A stretch of 64,000 nucleotides of DNA, from assembly GCF_030581075.1 (NCBI RefSeq), contig NZ_JAUQSW010000002.1:434001-498000 (forward strand). Direction: 5' to 3'. The notes under the pieces are model-generated. The model was given only the letters and a program-made list of their open reading frames with translations. It had not been told where the DNA came from and did no database searches. This DNA is from Hymenobacter cheonanensis (GTDB lineage Bacteria > Bacteroidota > Bacteroidia > Cytophagales > Hymenobacteraceae). The position numbers were made by a program, and so were the translations under genes. Below, one piece after another: positions 39,225-48,023 of the stretch (position 1 is the stretch's first letter; each line of letters begins with the position of its first letter).

Positions 39225-39428
39225 ATGGCCTCTCCGCACATTAGCTCCTCCCGCCGCTCTTCCGTTTCTTCCCATTCTTACCGCCGCTCCTCCTTCAACG
39301 GCGCCAAGCAGCTGGAAGCTGCCGGCGCTACCACCCGGCGAACGTTGGTTTTGATAGGGGTATTGGTAGTGGCGCTGGTAGTAACGCTAGGGGTGGTAGC
39401 CTTCCACCTGGTGGGGGGCGGCAAGTAG
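39225..39428 (+). CDS. 67-aa single-pass membrane protein
   Basis: N-terminal half is Ser/Arg-rich (SSRRSSVSSHSYRRSS), without a signal peptide. Residues ~41-63 are a membrane helix (LVLIGVLVVALVVTLGVVAF), leaving a very short outside tail (HLVGGGK). By the positive-inside rule the Ser/Arg part is cytoplasmic. No family recognised. A consensus -7 motif upstream supports its being a real gene. Confidence 0.6.
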   Translation: MASPHISSSRRSSVSSHSYRRSSFNGAKQLEAAGATTRRTLVLIGVLVVALVVTLGVVAFHLVGGGK

Positions 39429-39438
39429 CCCCGGGCTG

Positions 39439-40227
39439 CTACTCATCGAGCAGGCTGCCAAAGATGCCGCCGAGGGCGGTGCCGCTTTCCTTGCGGGCAT
39501 TGCCGCCCCAGGGGGCTAGCGCCTGAATGAGTTTTTTAACGGGCATCGACTGAATCCAGACGCGGCCGGTGCCGCGCAGGGTGGCTAGCAGCAGGCCCTC
39601 GCCCCCAAATATCATCGACTTGAGGCCGCCCGCGCGGGCCACGCTGAACTCGATGCCCGGCTCAAAAGCCACCACGCAGCCGGTATCTACGCGCAGCAGC
39701 TCATTATTCAGCCGCTTTTCGATGATGGTGCCGCCGGCGTGCACGAAGGCCTTGCCGTCGCCGGTAAGCTTTTGCAGAATAAAGCCCTCGCCGCCAAACA
39801 GGCCGGCCCCCAGCTTCTGGTTGAAGTGCAGGCTGATTTGGGTGCCCCGGGCGGCGGCCAGAAAGCCATCCTTCTGCACAATCAGCCCCTGGGGCAGCGT
39901 GCTCAAATCGACGGGAATAATGGTGCCGGGATAGGGCGCCGAAAACGCCACCCGGCTTTTACCGTAGCTGCCCCGGTGCGTGAAGTGCGTAAGAAACAAG
40001 CTCTCGCCCGTAATCAGGCGCGTGCCCGCCGAGAAAAGCTTGCCCAGGATGCTCTGGTCGGGCGCAGAGCCGTCGCCCATCTTGGTTTCAAACGCAATGG
40101 CCTCGTCCATGTACACCATGGCGCCGGCTTCGGCAATCACGGTTTCCTGGGGGTCCAGTTCTATTTCGAGCACCTGAATGTCGGAGCCGAGAATACGGTA
40201 GTCAACGTCGTGGGAGCGCACGGGCAA
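39439..40227 (-). CDS. AIM24/TIGR00266-family protein
   Basis: 262 aa. Typical sequence of the family: [25 protein letters not shown] at the start, [11 protein letters not shown], then repeating beta-strand blocks ([42 protein letters not shown]). The structure is a double beta-prism; the bacterial function is unknown, while the yeast homologue acts in mitochondrial inner-membrane organisation. No signal peptide, so cytoplasmic. Convergent with the 67-aa membrane protein gene, 10 bases apart. Confidence 0.92.
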   Translation of the reverse strand: MPVRSHDVDYRILGSDIQVLEIELDPQETVIAEAGAMVYMDEAIAFETKMGDGSAPDQSILGKLFSAGTRLITGESLFLTHFTHRGSYGKSRVAFSAPYPGTIIPVDLSTLPQGLIVQKDGFLAAARGTQISLHFNQKLGAGLFGGEGFILQKLTGDGKAFVHAGGTIIEKRLNNELLRVDTGCVVAFEPGIEFSVARAGGLKSMIFGGEGLLLATLRGTGRVWIQSMPVKKLIQALAPWGGNARKESGTALGGIFGSLLDE

Positions 40228-40359
40228 AATGGGCTGGGGTGAGGCGCAAATGTAGCGCCAGCCCCTTTTACGCCCGCCCGGCCCACAGGCCCGCCGGAAA
40301 CCGGCTTGCAGGCACCGCGCCCGCCCTGTTTGCCGCCGGCCGCGGGGCGGGCGCCGGGG

Positions 40360-40773
40360 CTACTCGGGCAGCTCGCGGCGGGTTTCGGCGGCTTCGTCGG
40401 CCTCGTTGCCCACGCTTTTTTTGCGCTTGGCCTCGCGGCTGGTGCGCTTCATAAAGTCCTCGTCGGTTTCTTCGGGCTCTTCCTCCTGGCCATCGGCTAC
40501 GGGGAAGTTTTCGGCGTCTTCGCGGGCTAGCCGGGCGGCTTCGGCCGCGCTCTTGGCCTGCGCCTCTTCGCCAAACTGGCCCTCGCGGTGCACTATTTTT
40601 TTGTCGCGCACGTGGCGGCCCAAAAACTTATTTATTTCTTCGATGGAGTAGTTGGACGTGATTTCCCCGAGCGGGTTCACGCCGATTTCAAAGCCCTCCA
40701 GCTCTTTGTGCACGCGGGCTTTCTTCTCCGGTTCGGGAGCTTTTTGCTTGGGTTTGGTGGGTTTTTTAGCCAT
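40360..40773 (-). CDS. Small charged cytoplasmic protein of unknown function
   Basis: 137 aa from the ATG at 40771-40773 (MAKKPTKPKQKAPEPEKK); the longer frame upstream is not supported. A lysine-rich N-terminal tail precedes a conserved-looking block (LEGFEIGVNPLGEITSNYSI then EEINKFLGRHVRDKKI), and the remainder is Glu/Ala-rich and disordered. The block resembles a short conserved hypothetical of Cytophagales. No assigned role. Confidence 0.65.
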   Translation of the reverse strand: MAKKPTKPKQKAPEPEKKARVHKELEGFEIGVNPLGEITSNYSIEEINKFLGRHVRDKKIVHREGQFGEEAQAKSAAEAARLAREDAENFPVADGQEEEPEETDEDFMKRTSREAKRKKSVGNEADEAAETRRELPE

Positions 40774-41222
40774 GAGAAGTACGAACTGATAAGAATAACA
40801 GCGCCGGGAGCGCGCACCGACGAGCAAAAGGCCGCGCCATACTGCATACGGCGCGGCCCAAGCCTAGGGTTTAACGTTGCTGTGCCAGCGTGGGCCGGCC
40901 AGCGCCTGGGCAGCAGGGCCTGGGCTATGCCCATCTCCGCTGGCCGGGCTGGCAAATGGCGAGGCCGGCCGCCTGGCGGGCTCGCTACGAGCGGCGCCCG
41001 GGCATAGTCTGCCCCGGCTTTCGGGCAGGCGCTGGCAGCGGCGGGCTACCGGCCCTGTGCAAGCAATAGCCCCCGGCTACCCGCAGCAGCACACCCGTGT
41101 TGAAGTATGCCCCATTTTTTTAGAATTGCTCAAGAAGGCAAAAAAATCGGGCTTTTATTGCACTTCTGTAAGAAAAAGTTATTGTTTCTCAATAAGGGAA
41201 AAAGGGTTAAAAGTGGCCGTAT

Positions 41223-41230
41223 TACATTTG
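41223..41230 (+). promoter_or_regulatory. -7 promoter motif (TACATTTG) for the T9SS adhesin
   Basis: Full TAnnTTTG match in an AT-rich context, 88 bases upstream of ATG 41318. The -33 element is weak. Confidence 0.5.
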
Positions 41231-41233
41231 CAA

Positions 41234-41265
41234 CTGCTTGATTATTAAGACTAATAATCAAGCAG
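41234..41265 (+). promoter_or_regulatory. Perfect inverted repeat at the predicted transcription start of the adhesin gene
   Basis: CTGCTTGATTATTA (41234-41247) pairs fully with 41252-41265 around the loop AGAC. It starts three bases after the -7 motif, so it would be either an operator overlapping the start site or a stem-loop at the very 5' end of the mRNA. Confidence 0.55.
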
Positions 41266-41317
41266 CGGCATTACTATTTTGTCCTGTTACTTCTTCAATT
41301 TATCCTTTTTCTCGCTT

Positions 41318-44300
41318 ATGAAAAACAGTCTACATCGTGGCCGTAGCAGCAAGCTTCTTGCTGGCTACCAACGAGCTAAACACTCTTGGCGACGTCTTTC
41401 GGCGGTGGCAGCCTTTGGCTTATCGCTGGTGAGCCAGCTACCGGCCCAGGCGCAGTTTCCCATCAACGAGCCTTTCACGGGGTCTACGGCCCCAAGCTTT
41501 ACCCTAGGTGGCAAGGCAACGCTTACAGGCACAACTACCACGCCTGGCTACCTGCGCCTGACGGATAATACCACTAACCAAGCTGGCTACGCTATTCTAA
41601 ACGGCAGCTTTGCCTCGCCGCAGGGCTTTAGCATCTCCTTTGAGTTTTTCACTTACGGCAGCACGAGCGTGGCGCCGGCCGATGGTATTAGTGTATTCTT
41701 GATTGATGCGAACGGCACTGACCCTAAAACAGCCGGGCAGTTTGTTATCGGCGCCTATGGGGGCTCGCTGGGCTACGCGCAAAAAACGGCCGCCAGCGGC
41801 TCCGTAACTACTGATATCAACGGCGTAACGAAGGGCTACCTCGGTATCGGCCTTGATGAGTACGGCAACTTTGCCACGTCGAGCGAAGGCCGCGTAGGGG
41901 GCTACACGACGACGACGACGACGGGCACTACCAACACGACGACCCTGGTGCCGCAGTCGGTTACGCTGCGCGGCCCGGGCACGGGCACGTCCAACTACCA
42001 GTACCTGACCAGCAGCGGCACGCTCCCCTTCGACCTGAGCGTGGCCACTACCCGGGCGCAGGCAGGCACCGCCGATTATCGCAAAGCGTATATTTACGTT
42101 GTTCCCTCAAACGGGGCCTATACCGTTACCGTGCGGATTCAGCACGGCACTACCGTCACGACCACCACGGATTCTTATCCGATAACGACCCCGCCGGCTA
42201 ACCTGCGCATCGGGTTTGCAGCCTCTACCGGGGCCTATACCGACATCCACGAAATTCGCAACCTGGCCATCCTCAACAACCCCTATGCGGTGGATGACGC
42301 GGCCATAACGAAGTACAATACGGCCGTTACCCTCAGCGTGCTGAGCAATGATAAGGGCATTGGGGCCACTATCAACCCCGCAACCGTAGACCTGGACCCT
42401 AGTACCCCCGGTATCCAGTCTAGCTACACGGTGGCCAACCAAGGCACCTTCACGGTTAACTCGCAAGGCGTGGTGACGTTTACGCCCGTTACTGGCTATG
42501 CCGGCCTCGTAACGCCTATTCCTTACACGGTTAACGACATTCTGGGGCAGACCTCGAACCCGGCCAACATCACCATTCGGGTAACCGGGGCCGATGTAGC
42601 CACCAGCGTGAGCGGCCCGGCTTCGGCTAGCCCCGGCGCGACGGTAACCTACACCGTTTCGACAACCAACATTGGGGTTGAGCAGGCGACCAACATCAGC
42701 CCCACCTTGCAGCTGCCCGCCAACCTGACCATCCCGGCTTCGGCCAACTATACGTACAATACAACGTCGGGCCTGGTGACGTTCAGCCAGACGACGCTTA
42801 CGTCGGGGGCGGCTGTCAGCAACACTATCTCGTTTGCGGTACCAAGCTCCGGCACCACGAGTATTGCAACTACCGCGGGCTACACCTACGGCACCAATTT
42901 CGCAGTGCCCGACCCGGTAATCACCAATAATACGGCCTCCCTTACCACCGTTGTGGTAGGCCCCGTAACCGTGGCGGCGGTATGCGCCACTCCGGGCAAA
43001 GACGGGGTTGGCTCCTTAACCACTGCCGGGCCTAACACCTACTATTCCGGCACTTCCGTATCTGCTGTAACCACCGCGGCGAATACTACTGTTTCGGTAA
43101 TAGGCGTGAGCACGATAGTAGGCACCACTCCGGTAGCAGCCGGCGACTTGGTGCTGGTGATGCAGATGCAGGGCGCAACTATTGATAACGGCGCGAGCAG
43201 CAGCACTTACGGAGCCGTTAGCGCCAGCAGCAGCACCGCGGGGCAGTATGAGTACGCAGTGGTAGCCAGCGTGAGCGGTTCGCCTATTACCTCTATTACC
43301 CTGAACAGAGCGCTGACCAATACGTACAGCACCGGCACCAATCAAAATTTCCAGGTTATCCGTGTTCCTCAGTATTCTTCACTCACTATCAACGGCATCT
43401 TAACGGGCACGGCCTGGAATAGCCAAACGAAAGTAGGGGGCGTGCTGGCCCTGGATGTTGCCGGCTCCACCACATTTTCGGGCACCGCGGGCCTGAGCAT
43501 GACGGCCAAAGGCTTTGCCGGCGGCGGTGGCGTAAGCTATGGCGGTAATACTATCAACGACCAAACACTTTACGCCACTCCTACCAGCGTAACGGCCCAC
43601 GGGTCGAAAGGCGAAGGCATCGCCGGCACCCCCGTAAACTTCTACGACGGCACTACCACGATAAAGACCACGGGTACGGGCTACCCCACCGGCGACAACA
43701 ACCGGGGGGCGCCGGCTAATGCTGGTGGTGGCGCACAGGATTTCACTCCCCTAACCAATGCGGGCAACAGCGGCGGCGGCGGCGGCGCCAACCTGGTGGC
43801 CGGTGGCCGGGGCGGCAATGGCTTTGGCTCGGCTAATGCGGGCACTAGCTTCGGTATAGGGGGGCGGGGCTTTACCACGGGCTCGGCTTCTACCCTCATA
43901 ATGGGCGGCGGCGGCGGCGCCGGCTCGACTGATAACGGGGCGGCAACAGCTTACCTGAGCAGCGGCGGCATTGGGGGCGGCATCGTCATTTTCCGCACCG
44001 GCTCTGTAACGGGCACAGCAACAATCCAGGCTAGTGGTGGAGCTGCGCCCGCTGCTGGCGGGGCACTTGCCCAGGGCGGCGGCGGCGGCGGGGCAGGGGG
44101 CACTATCTTAGTGATGGCTACCTCTGCTACCGGCAATAACAGCCTCGCCGGTATAACCACCAACGCAATTGGTGGCAGTGGCGGCACCGTCAATACCGGC
44201 AACAACAGAAGCCCTTATGGCCCGGGTGGCGGCGGCAGCGGCGGCGTAGTTTATGCCAACGTGGCTCCGCAAACTGTTTCCGTAGCAGCTGGCGCTGCCG

Positions 44301-45508
44301 GGGTAACTTATTTGTCAAACGGCGGTGGCACGCAATCTTACAGCGCAGCTGCCGGCACGGCTATAACTTCGGCCACGAATACCGCTAACTTAAGCACGTC
44401 GGCAACGGCTACTAACACCATTGGTGGCGCTGGCTCGTGCATCCCAACGCTGGCCGTGGAGCTGACTACGTCTACGCCTAACGTCACCCGGTCTTCGTCG
44501 GCCAGCGCGCCCAACCCGGCTTCTTACACGGCTATTATTTCCAACACCGGCGGCACGGCGCCCAATACCAGCACCACGCTGACGATGGACCCGCTCTTTA
44601 CCCTGGATAGCTCGTCGCCGGTTACGGTAAGCCTGACTGCGGCCGATGGCACCACGACTACGTTGGCAGCTTCGGCCTACACACTGGCCGGGGCGGGCAC
44701 TAATGCGCCTGTCTTCAGCGGTATTACCATCCCGGCCGGCTCTACGCTTAAAATTTCCTACCGCGCCACTATTGCGAAAGCTGCCGTAAACGGTACTGTT
44801 TACCAGGCTAGCGGCGACGTAACATTCACCGACCCGACCCGCACTGCGGCCAATAGCACTGTTACCCCTAGCGGCAGCTTTGCAAGCGGTGGGGGCACCG
44901 CGCCAGGTAGCAACTATGCCACGACTACCAGCACGCTGGAAGACGTAACCATTGTGAACCCCCTGCCGGTTGAGCTGAGCCGCTTTGAGGCGCTGGCTGT
45001 GCGCCAGGATGCCCTGCTGACGTGGAGCACTGCTTCGGAGCACAACAACGACCACTTCACGATAGAGCGCTCGCTCACGGGCAGCGGCTTCGTGGCCGTG
45101 GGCACCGTGCGGGGCCAGGGCAACAGCGTAACAAACACCACCTACACGTTCACCGACAGCAATGCCGGCCGCCTGGCTTCTACCACGGTTTACTACCGCC
45201 TGAAGCAGGTAGACTTGGATGGCACGGCCTCCTACAGCCCGGTGCGCGCCGTGCAGTTTGCCACGGCCAAAGCCGCCGCCAGCCTCTACCCCAACCCCAG
45301 CCAGGGCCAGATTGTGCTCGACCTGAGCGGCCTGGCCCAGGGCACCTACTCGGTGCAGGTGCTCGACCTCACGGGCCGCGTGCTGCGCGCCCAGCAGGTG
45401 GGTGCCCAGGCCTCGCCCCTCGACCTGAGCGGCCTGCCCCAGGGTGCCTACCTGGTGCTAGTGCAAGGTGCTGGCGTGCGGCAGGCCTTGCCGCTGCTGC
45501 GCAACTAA
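41318..45508 (+). CDS. Large T9SS-exported surface protein with L-type lectin domain
   Basis: 1396 aa from ATG 41318. A long signal region ends near residue 49 (SQLPAQAQ). Residues ~50-320: legume-type (L-type) lectin domain, with INEPFTGSTAPSFTLGG at its start and ADGISVFLIDANG typical of the metal/sugar site. ~320-425: cadherin/Big_9-like domain (DDAAITKYNTAVTLSVLSND). ~425-545: DUF11-type repeat. ~730-980: Gly/Ser-rich stretch with GGGGG runs. ~1213-1320: module starting NPLPVELSRFEAL, common before T9SS signals. ~1320-1396: type A sorting domain (LYPNPSQGQIVLDLSGL, VQVLDLTGRVLR, GAYLVLV). It should bind carbohydrate and sit on the cell surface or be released. Confidence 0.9.
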   Translation: MKNSLHRGRSSKLLAGYQRAKHSWRRLSAVAAFGLSLVSQLPAQAQFPINEPFTGSTAPSFTLGGKATLTGTTTTPGYLRLTDNTTNQAGYAILNGSFASPQGFSISFEFFTYGSTSVAPADGISVFLIDANGTDPKTAGQFVIGAYGGSLGYAQKTAASGSVTTDINGVTKGYLGIGLDEYGNFATSSEGRVGGYTTTTTTGTTNTTTLVPQSVTLRGPGTGTSNYQYLTSSGTLPFDLSVATTRAQAGTADYRKAYIYVVPSNGAYTVTVRIQHGTTVTTTTDSYPITTPPANLRIGFAASTGAYTDIHEIRNLAILNNPYAVDDAAITKYNTAVTLSVLSNDKGIGATINPATVDLDPSTPGIQSSYTVANQGTFTVNSQGVVTFTPVTGYAGLVTPIPYTVNDILGQTSNPANITIRVTGADVATSVSGPASASPGATVTYTVSTTNIGVEQATNISPTLQLPANLTIPASANYTYNTTSGLVTFSQTTLTSGAAVSNTISFAVPSSGTTSIATTAGYTYGTNFAVPDPVITNNTASLTTVVVGPVTVAAVCATPGKDGVGSLTTAGPNTYYSGTSVSAVTTAANTTVSVIGVSTIVGTTPVAAGDLVLVMQMQGATIDNGASSSTYGAVSASSSTAGQYEYAVVASVSGSPITSITLNRALTNTYSTGTNQNFQVIRVPQYSSLTINGILTGTAWNSQTKVGGVLALDVAGSTTFSGTAGLSMTAKGFAGGGGVSYGGNTINDQTLYATPTSVTAHGSKGEGIAGTPVNFYDGTTTIKTTGTGYPTGDNNRGAPANAGGGAQDFTPLTNAGNSGGGGGANLVAGGRGGNGFGSANAGTSFGIGGRGFTTGSASTLIMGGGGGAGSTDNGAATAYLSSGGIGGGIVIFRTGSVTGTATIQASGGAAPAAGGALAQGGGGGGAGGTILVMATSATGNNSLAGITTNAIGGSGGTVNTGNNRSPYGPGGGGSGGVVYANVAPQTVSVAAGAAGVTYLSNGGGTQSYSAAAGTAITSATNTANLSTSATATNTIGGAGSCIPTLAVELTTSTPNVTRSSSASAPNPASYTAIISNTGGTAPNTSTTLTMDPLFTLDSSSPVTVSLTAADGTTTTLAASAYTLAGAGTNAPVFSGITIPAGSTLKISYRATIAKAAVNGTVYQASGDVTFTDPTRTAANSTVTPSGSFASGGGTAPGSNYATTTSTLEDVTIVNPLPVELSRFEALAVRQDALLTWSTASEHNNDHFTIERSLTGSGFVAVGTVRGQGNSVTNTTYTFTDSNAGRLASTTVYYRLKQVDLDGTASYSPVRAVQFATAKAAASLYPNPSQGQIVLDLSGLAQGTYSVQVLDLTGRVLRAQQVGAQASPLDLSGLPQGAYLVLVQGAGVRQALPLLRN

Positions 45509-45526
45509 TAGCTGCTGGCTACCAGC

Positions 45527-45573
45527 AGCCATAAAAAAAGCCCCGCCAGAACTGGCGGGGCTTTTTTATGGCT
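45527..45573. terminator. Terminator after the adhesin gene
   Basis: Stem GCCCCGCCAG (45540-45549) with 45552-45561, extended on both sides through A/T runs to AGCCAT and ATGGCT. Confidence 0.85.
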
Positions 45574-45647
45574 GGCGAAGCCTTCGCCCAAAAGCCGGGC
45601 AGGTTGCGCAGCACTTCCAAAACCGGCAGTATCGGTACTGCACCAGG

Positions 45648-45693
45648 CCTAAAAAAGGGCCCCGACCTTGGTTGGTCGGGGCCCTTTTTTAGG
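45648..45693. terminator. Terminator after gltX
   Basis: Perfect 20-bp stem (45648-45667 with 45674-45693), six-base loop, A and T flanks. It lies 10 bases beyond the gltX stop on the - strand. Confidence 0.9.
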
Positions 45694-45703
45694 CGTGCGA
45701 GGG

Positions 45704-47251
45704 CTAGCCCAAGCGCTCCACCGCCGTGCGCAGGCGCCGGGCTACCTCGCCCGTGCCCAGGATGGCCAGGGTTTCAAACAGGTCGGGGCCGGCGGCGGCG
45801 CCCGTCGCGGCCACGCGCAGGGCTTGCAATACCTGGCCGGGCTTCATGCCTTGGGCCTCTACCGTCTGGGTAAAGAGCGCTTTCAGCACCTCCGCGTTGG
45901 CGCTAGGCTCCGAATTATCGGGCAGGGCGTCGGCGTAGGCGGCCAGGGCCGCGCTCACCTGCGGGTTCCATTTCTTGGCTACCACCTGCTCGTCGTAGCT
46001 AGTGGGGGCTTCGAAGAAGTACCGGGCTTCCTGCCAGAAATCCTGCGGGAAGCTCACGCGCTCCTTCATCACGGCCACAATCTGCTCGGCCTTGGCCTGG
46101 TCGCAGGCCAGGCCGTGCTCGGCCAGGGCCCCTAGCAGGTAGGGCGCCAGCCCGGCATCCGATTTGGCGCGCAGGTAGTGCTCGTTGAACCACTTCACCT
46201 TGTTCTGGTCGAACTTGGCGGGCGACTTGCTCACGCGCTCAATCGAGAAAGCCTCAATCAGCTCCTGCATCGAGAAAATCTCCTGCGCCGTGCCGGGGTT
46301 CCAGCCCAAAAAGGCCAGGAAATTAACCAGCGCCTCGGGCAGGTAGCCTTCCTCGCGGTAGCCACGGCTCACGGTCGGCTCGCCGGTTTCGGCGTCGGTG
46401 CCGTGCCACTCCAGGGCAAATACCGGGAAGCCCAGGCGGTCGCCGTCGCGCTTGCTGAGCTTGCCGGTGCCATCGGGCTTGAGCAGCAAGGGCAGGTGGG
46501 CAAACTGCGGCATGGTCTTCTCCCAGCCCAGGTAGCGATAGAGTAGCACGTGCAGCGGCGCCGAGGGCAGCCACTCCTCACCCCGGATAACGTGCGAGAT
46601 GTCCATCAAATGGTCGTCCACAATGTTGGCGAGGTGGTAGGTCGGCATGCCGTCCGACTTCATCAGCACCTTGTCGTCGATGGCGCTCGAATGCACCACC
46701 ACCCAGCCCCGAATCATGTCCTGGAAGCGCACCTCCTCCTTGCGCGGCACCTTGAGGCGGATAACGTAGGGCGCACCGCTGTCGAGCAGCTGCTTCACCT
46801 CATCCTCGGGCAGGGTGAGCGAGTTGCGCATCTGGGCGCGCGTAATGCTGTTGTACTGCGGATTGGGCACCTTGGCGGCTTGCAGGCGCTCGCGCATGGC
46901 GTCAAGTTCCTCGGGCGTGTCGAAGGCGTAGTAGGCGTAGCCATCGCGGATGAGCTGGTCGGCATACTCGCGGTACATGGGCTTGCGCTCGCTCTGGCGG
47001 TAGGGCGCGTGCGGGCCGCCCTTCCAGGGGCTCTCATCCAGCTCAATGCCTACCCATTCGAGGCTCTCGCGGATGTAGTCTTCGGCGCCGGGCACAAACC
47101 GATTCTGGTCGGTATCCTCGATGCGCAGTATCATGGTGCCGCCCAGTTTGCGGGCCAGCAGGTAGTTGTATAGCGCCGTGCGCACGCCGCCAATGTGCAG
47201 CGGCCCAGTGGGCGAAGGTGCAAAACGCACCCGGACAGGTCGGTTACTCAT
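45704..47251 (-). CDS. gltX: Glutamyl-tRNA synthetase
   Basis: 515 aa from the ATG at 47249-47251. Class I synthetase: HIGH region FAPSPTGPLHIGG at residues 10-22, the KMSKS-type loop KLSKRDGD, and the Glu-specific insertions (WNPGTAQEIFSMQELIEAF). The C-terminal helical anticodon-binding domain is complete. It charges tRNA-Glu. A -7 motif lies 8 bases upstream of the start, so the leader is extremely short. Confidence 0.97.
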   Translation of the reverse strand: MSNRPVRVRFAPSPTGPLHIGGVRTALYNYLLARKLGGTMILRIEDTDQNRFVPGAEDYIRESLEWVGIELDESPWKGGPHAPYRQSERKPMYREYADQLIRDGYAYYAFDTPEELDAMRERLQAAKVPNPQYNSITRAQMRNSLTLPEDEVKQLLDSGAPYVIRLKVPRKEEVRFQDMIRGWVVVHSSAIDDKVLMKSDGMPTYHLANIVDDHLMDISHVIRGEEWLPSAPLHVLLYRYLGWEKTMPQFAHLPLLLKPDGTGKLSKRDGDRLGFPVFALEWHGTDAETGEPTVSRGYREEGYLPEALVNFLAFLGWNPGTAQEIFSMQELIEAFSIERVSKSPAKFDQNKVKWFNEHYLRAKSDAGLAPYLLGALAEHGLACDQAKAEQIVAVMKERVSFPQDFWQEARYFFEAPTSYDEQVVAKKWNPQVSAALAAYADALPDNSEPSANAEVLKALFTQTVEAQGMKPGQVLQALRVAATGAAAGPDLFETLAILGTGEVARRLRTAVERLG

Positions 47252-47258
47252 AATGCCG

Positions 47259-47266
47259 CAAAGGTA
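47259..47266 (-). promoter_or_regulatory. -7 promoter motif (TACCTTTG) just before gltX
   Basis: Full TAnnTTTG match on the - strand ending 7 bases before the ATG, so the gltX mRNA is expected to start at or within a base or two of its start codon. It overlaps the last bases of the spacer after the small membrane protein gene at 47276-47467. Confidence 0.5.
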
Positions 47267-47275
47267 CGGCACTAC

Positions 47276-47467
47276 TCAATCGCGTCCCCGGTAGCGCAGC
47301 CACAAAAACAAGCCCACCAGCGTAATGCCGCCCCGGATGCCCCAGGCCACACCAGGCCCCCAGGTATCAATCCAGGTCAGAAAAATGTAGTGAACGTTCG
47401 GGTTGATGAACGGCAGGGCCAATGACACCAACCCCACGAGCAGCATAGCAAGTCCAAGCTCTCTCAT
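47276..47467 (-). CDS. 63-aa membrane protein
   Basis: Two hydrophobic segments, residues ~4-22 (LGLAMLLVGLVSLALPFI) and ~40-58 (GVAWGIRGGITLVGLFLWL), with a Trp-rich link and a basic end (RYRGRD). No family recognised. It lies between ridA and gltX on the same strand, 72 bases after ridA and 24 before gltX. Confidence 0.6.
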   Translation of the reverse strand: MRELGLAMLLVGLVSLALPFINPNVHYIFLTWIDTWGPGVAWGIRGGITLVGLFLWLRYRGRD

Positions 47468-47471
47468 AAGA

Positions 47472-47503
47472 AAAGGGGAAACGCCCGTTGGCGCCTCCCC
47501 TTT
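47472..47503 (-). terminator. Hairpin terminator after ridA
   Basis: Interrupted stem AAAGGGG...CGCC with GGCG...CCCCTTT around the loop CGTT, with T-rich sequence on the - strand exit side. Confidence 0.5.
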
Positions 47504-47539
47504 GCGATGCCGCTAGCGGGTCTTTTGCACACGCGCAGC

Positions 47540-47926
47540 CTAGGCACCCACGGCAATGCAGGAAATCTCCACTTCCACGTCGCGCGGCAGGCGGGCTACC
47601 TCCACCGTTTCGCGGGCTGGGGCAGTGGCTTCGTCGAAGTACGTGCCGTATATCTGGTTAATTGTGGCGAAGTTGCCCAGGTCTTTCACGAAAATGGAGC
47701 ACTTCACCACGTCGGTGAGGGCTAGCCCGGCGGCGGCCAGCACGGCCGTCAGGTTTTTGAGTACCTGGTGGGTTTGGGCGCTCACGTCGCCTTCGCCCAC
47801 GAGCTGGCCGGCCGCGCTCAGCGGTATCTGGCCCGAAACGTACACGGTGTTGCCGGCCTTAATGGCTTGGCTGTAAGGCCCAATCGGCGCGGGCGCCTGG
47901 TCGGTCAGGATAATCTGGTGGGGCAT
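47540..47926 (-). CDS. ridA: RidA-family enamine/imine deaminase
   Basis: 128 aa from the ATG at 47924-47926 (MPHQIILTDQAPAPIGPYSQA). The family signature is complete: YSQAIKAGNTVYVSGQIP, then the substrate-binding Arg in APARETVEVARLPRDVEVEI. RidA hydrolyses reactive enamines and imines made by PLP enzymes, preventing damage. It lies 97 bases downstream of glmS, with a hairpin between, so it may be a separate unit. Confidence 0.93.
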   Translation of the reverse strand: MPHQIILTDQAPAPIGPYSQAIKAGNTVYVSGQIPLSAAGQLVGEGDVSAQTHQVLKNLTAVLAAAGLALTDVVKCSIFVKDLGNFATINQIYGTYFDEATAPARETVEVARLPRDVEVEISCIAVGA

Positions 47927-47969
47927 GAGGAAGGAAAAAGAAGTTGTTTCAGGCTCCAAAGTAACGAAA

Positions 47970-47995
47970 GAAGCCGCCCCGGCTAGGGGCGGCTT
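47970..47995 (-). terminator. Hairpin after glmS
   Basis: Strong GC stem GAAGCCGCCCC with GGGGCGGCTTC around a short loop, just beyond the glmS stop. The T run on the exit side is weak (TTTCGTTA). Confidence 0.6.
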
Positions 47996-48023
47996 CCGCG
48001 TTTTCAGGCTAGTAAGGTCCGCC

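Larger units (their letters stand above)
40774..41317. other. Intergenic region, 544 bases, with hairpins and the T9SS adhesin promoter
   Basis: 40774-41100 is GC-rich and holds a perfect 9-bp hairpin (GGCCGCGCC at 40830-40838 with 40850-40858). No credible gene seen there. 41100-41317 is much more AT-rich, including A and T runs, a -7 motif at 41223-41230 and a perfect 14-bp palindrome at 41234-41265, and serves as the upstream region of the adhesin gene. Confidence 0.7.

Noticed and set aside
40877..41248. 123-codon + strand frame in the gap before the adhesin
   Set aside because: It spans the sharp change from GC-rich to AT-rich DNA, runs through the promoter and palindrome, and its translation has no domain or signal peptide.
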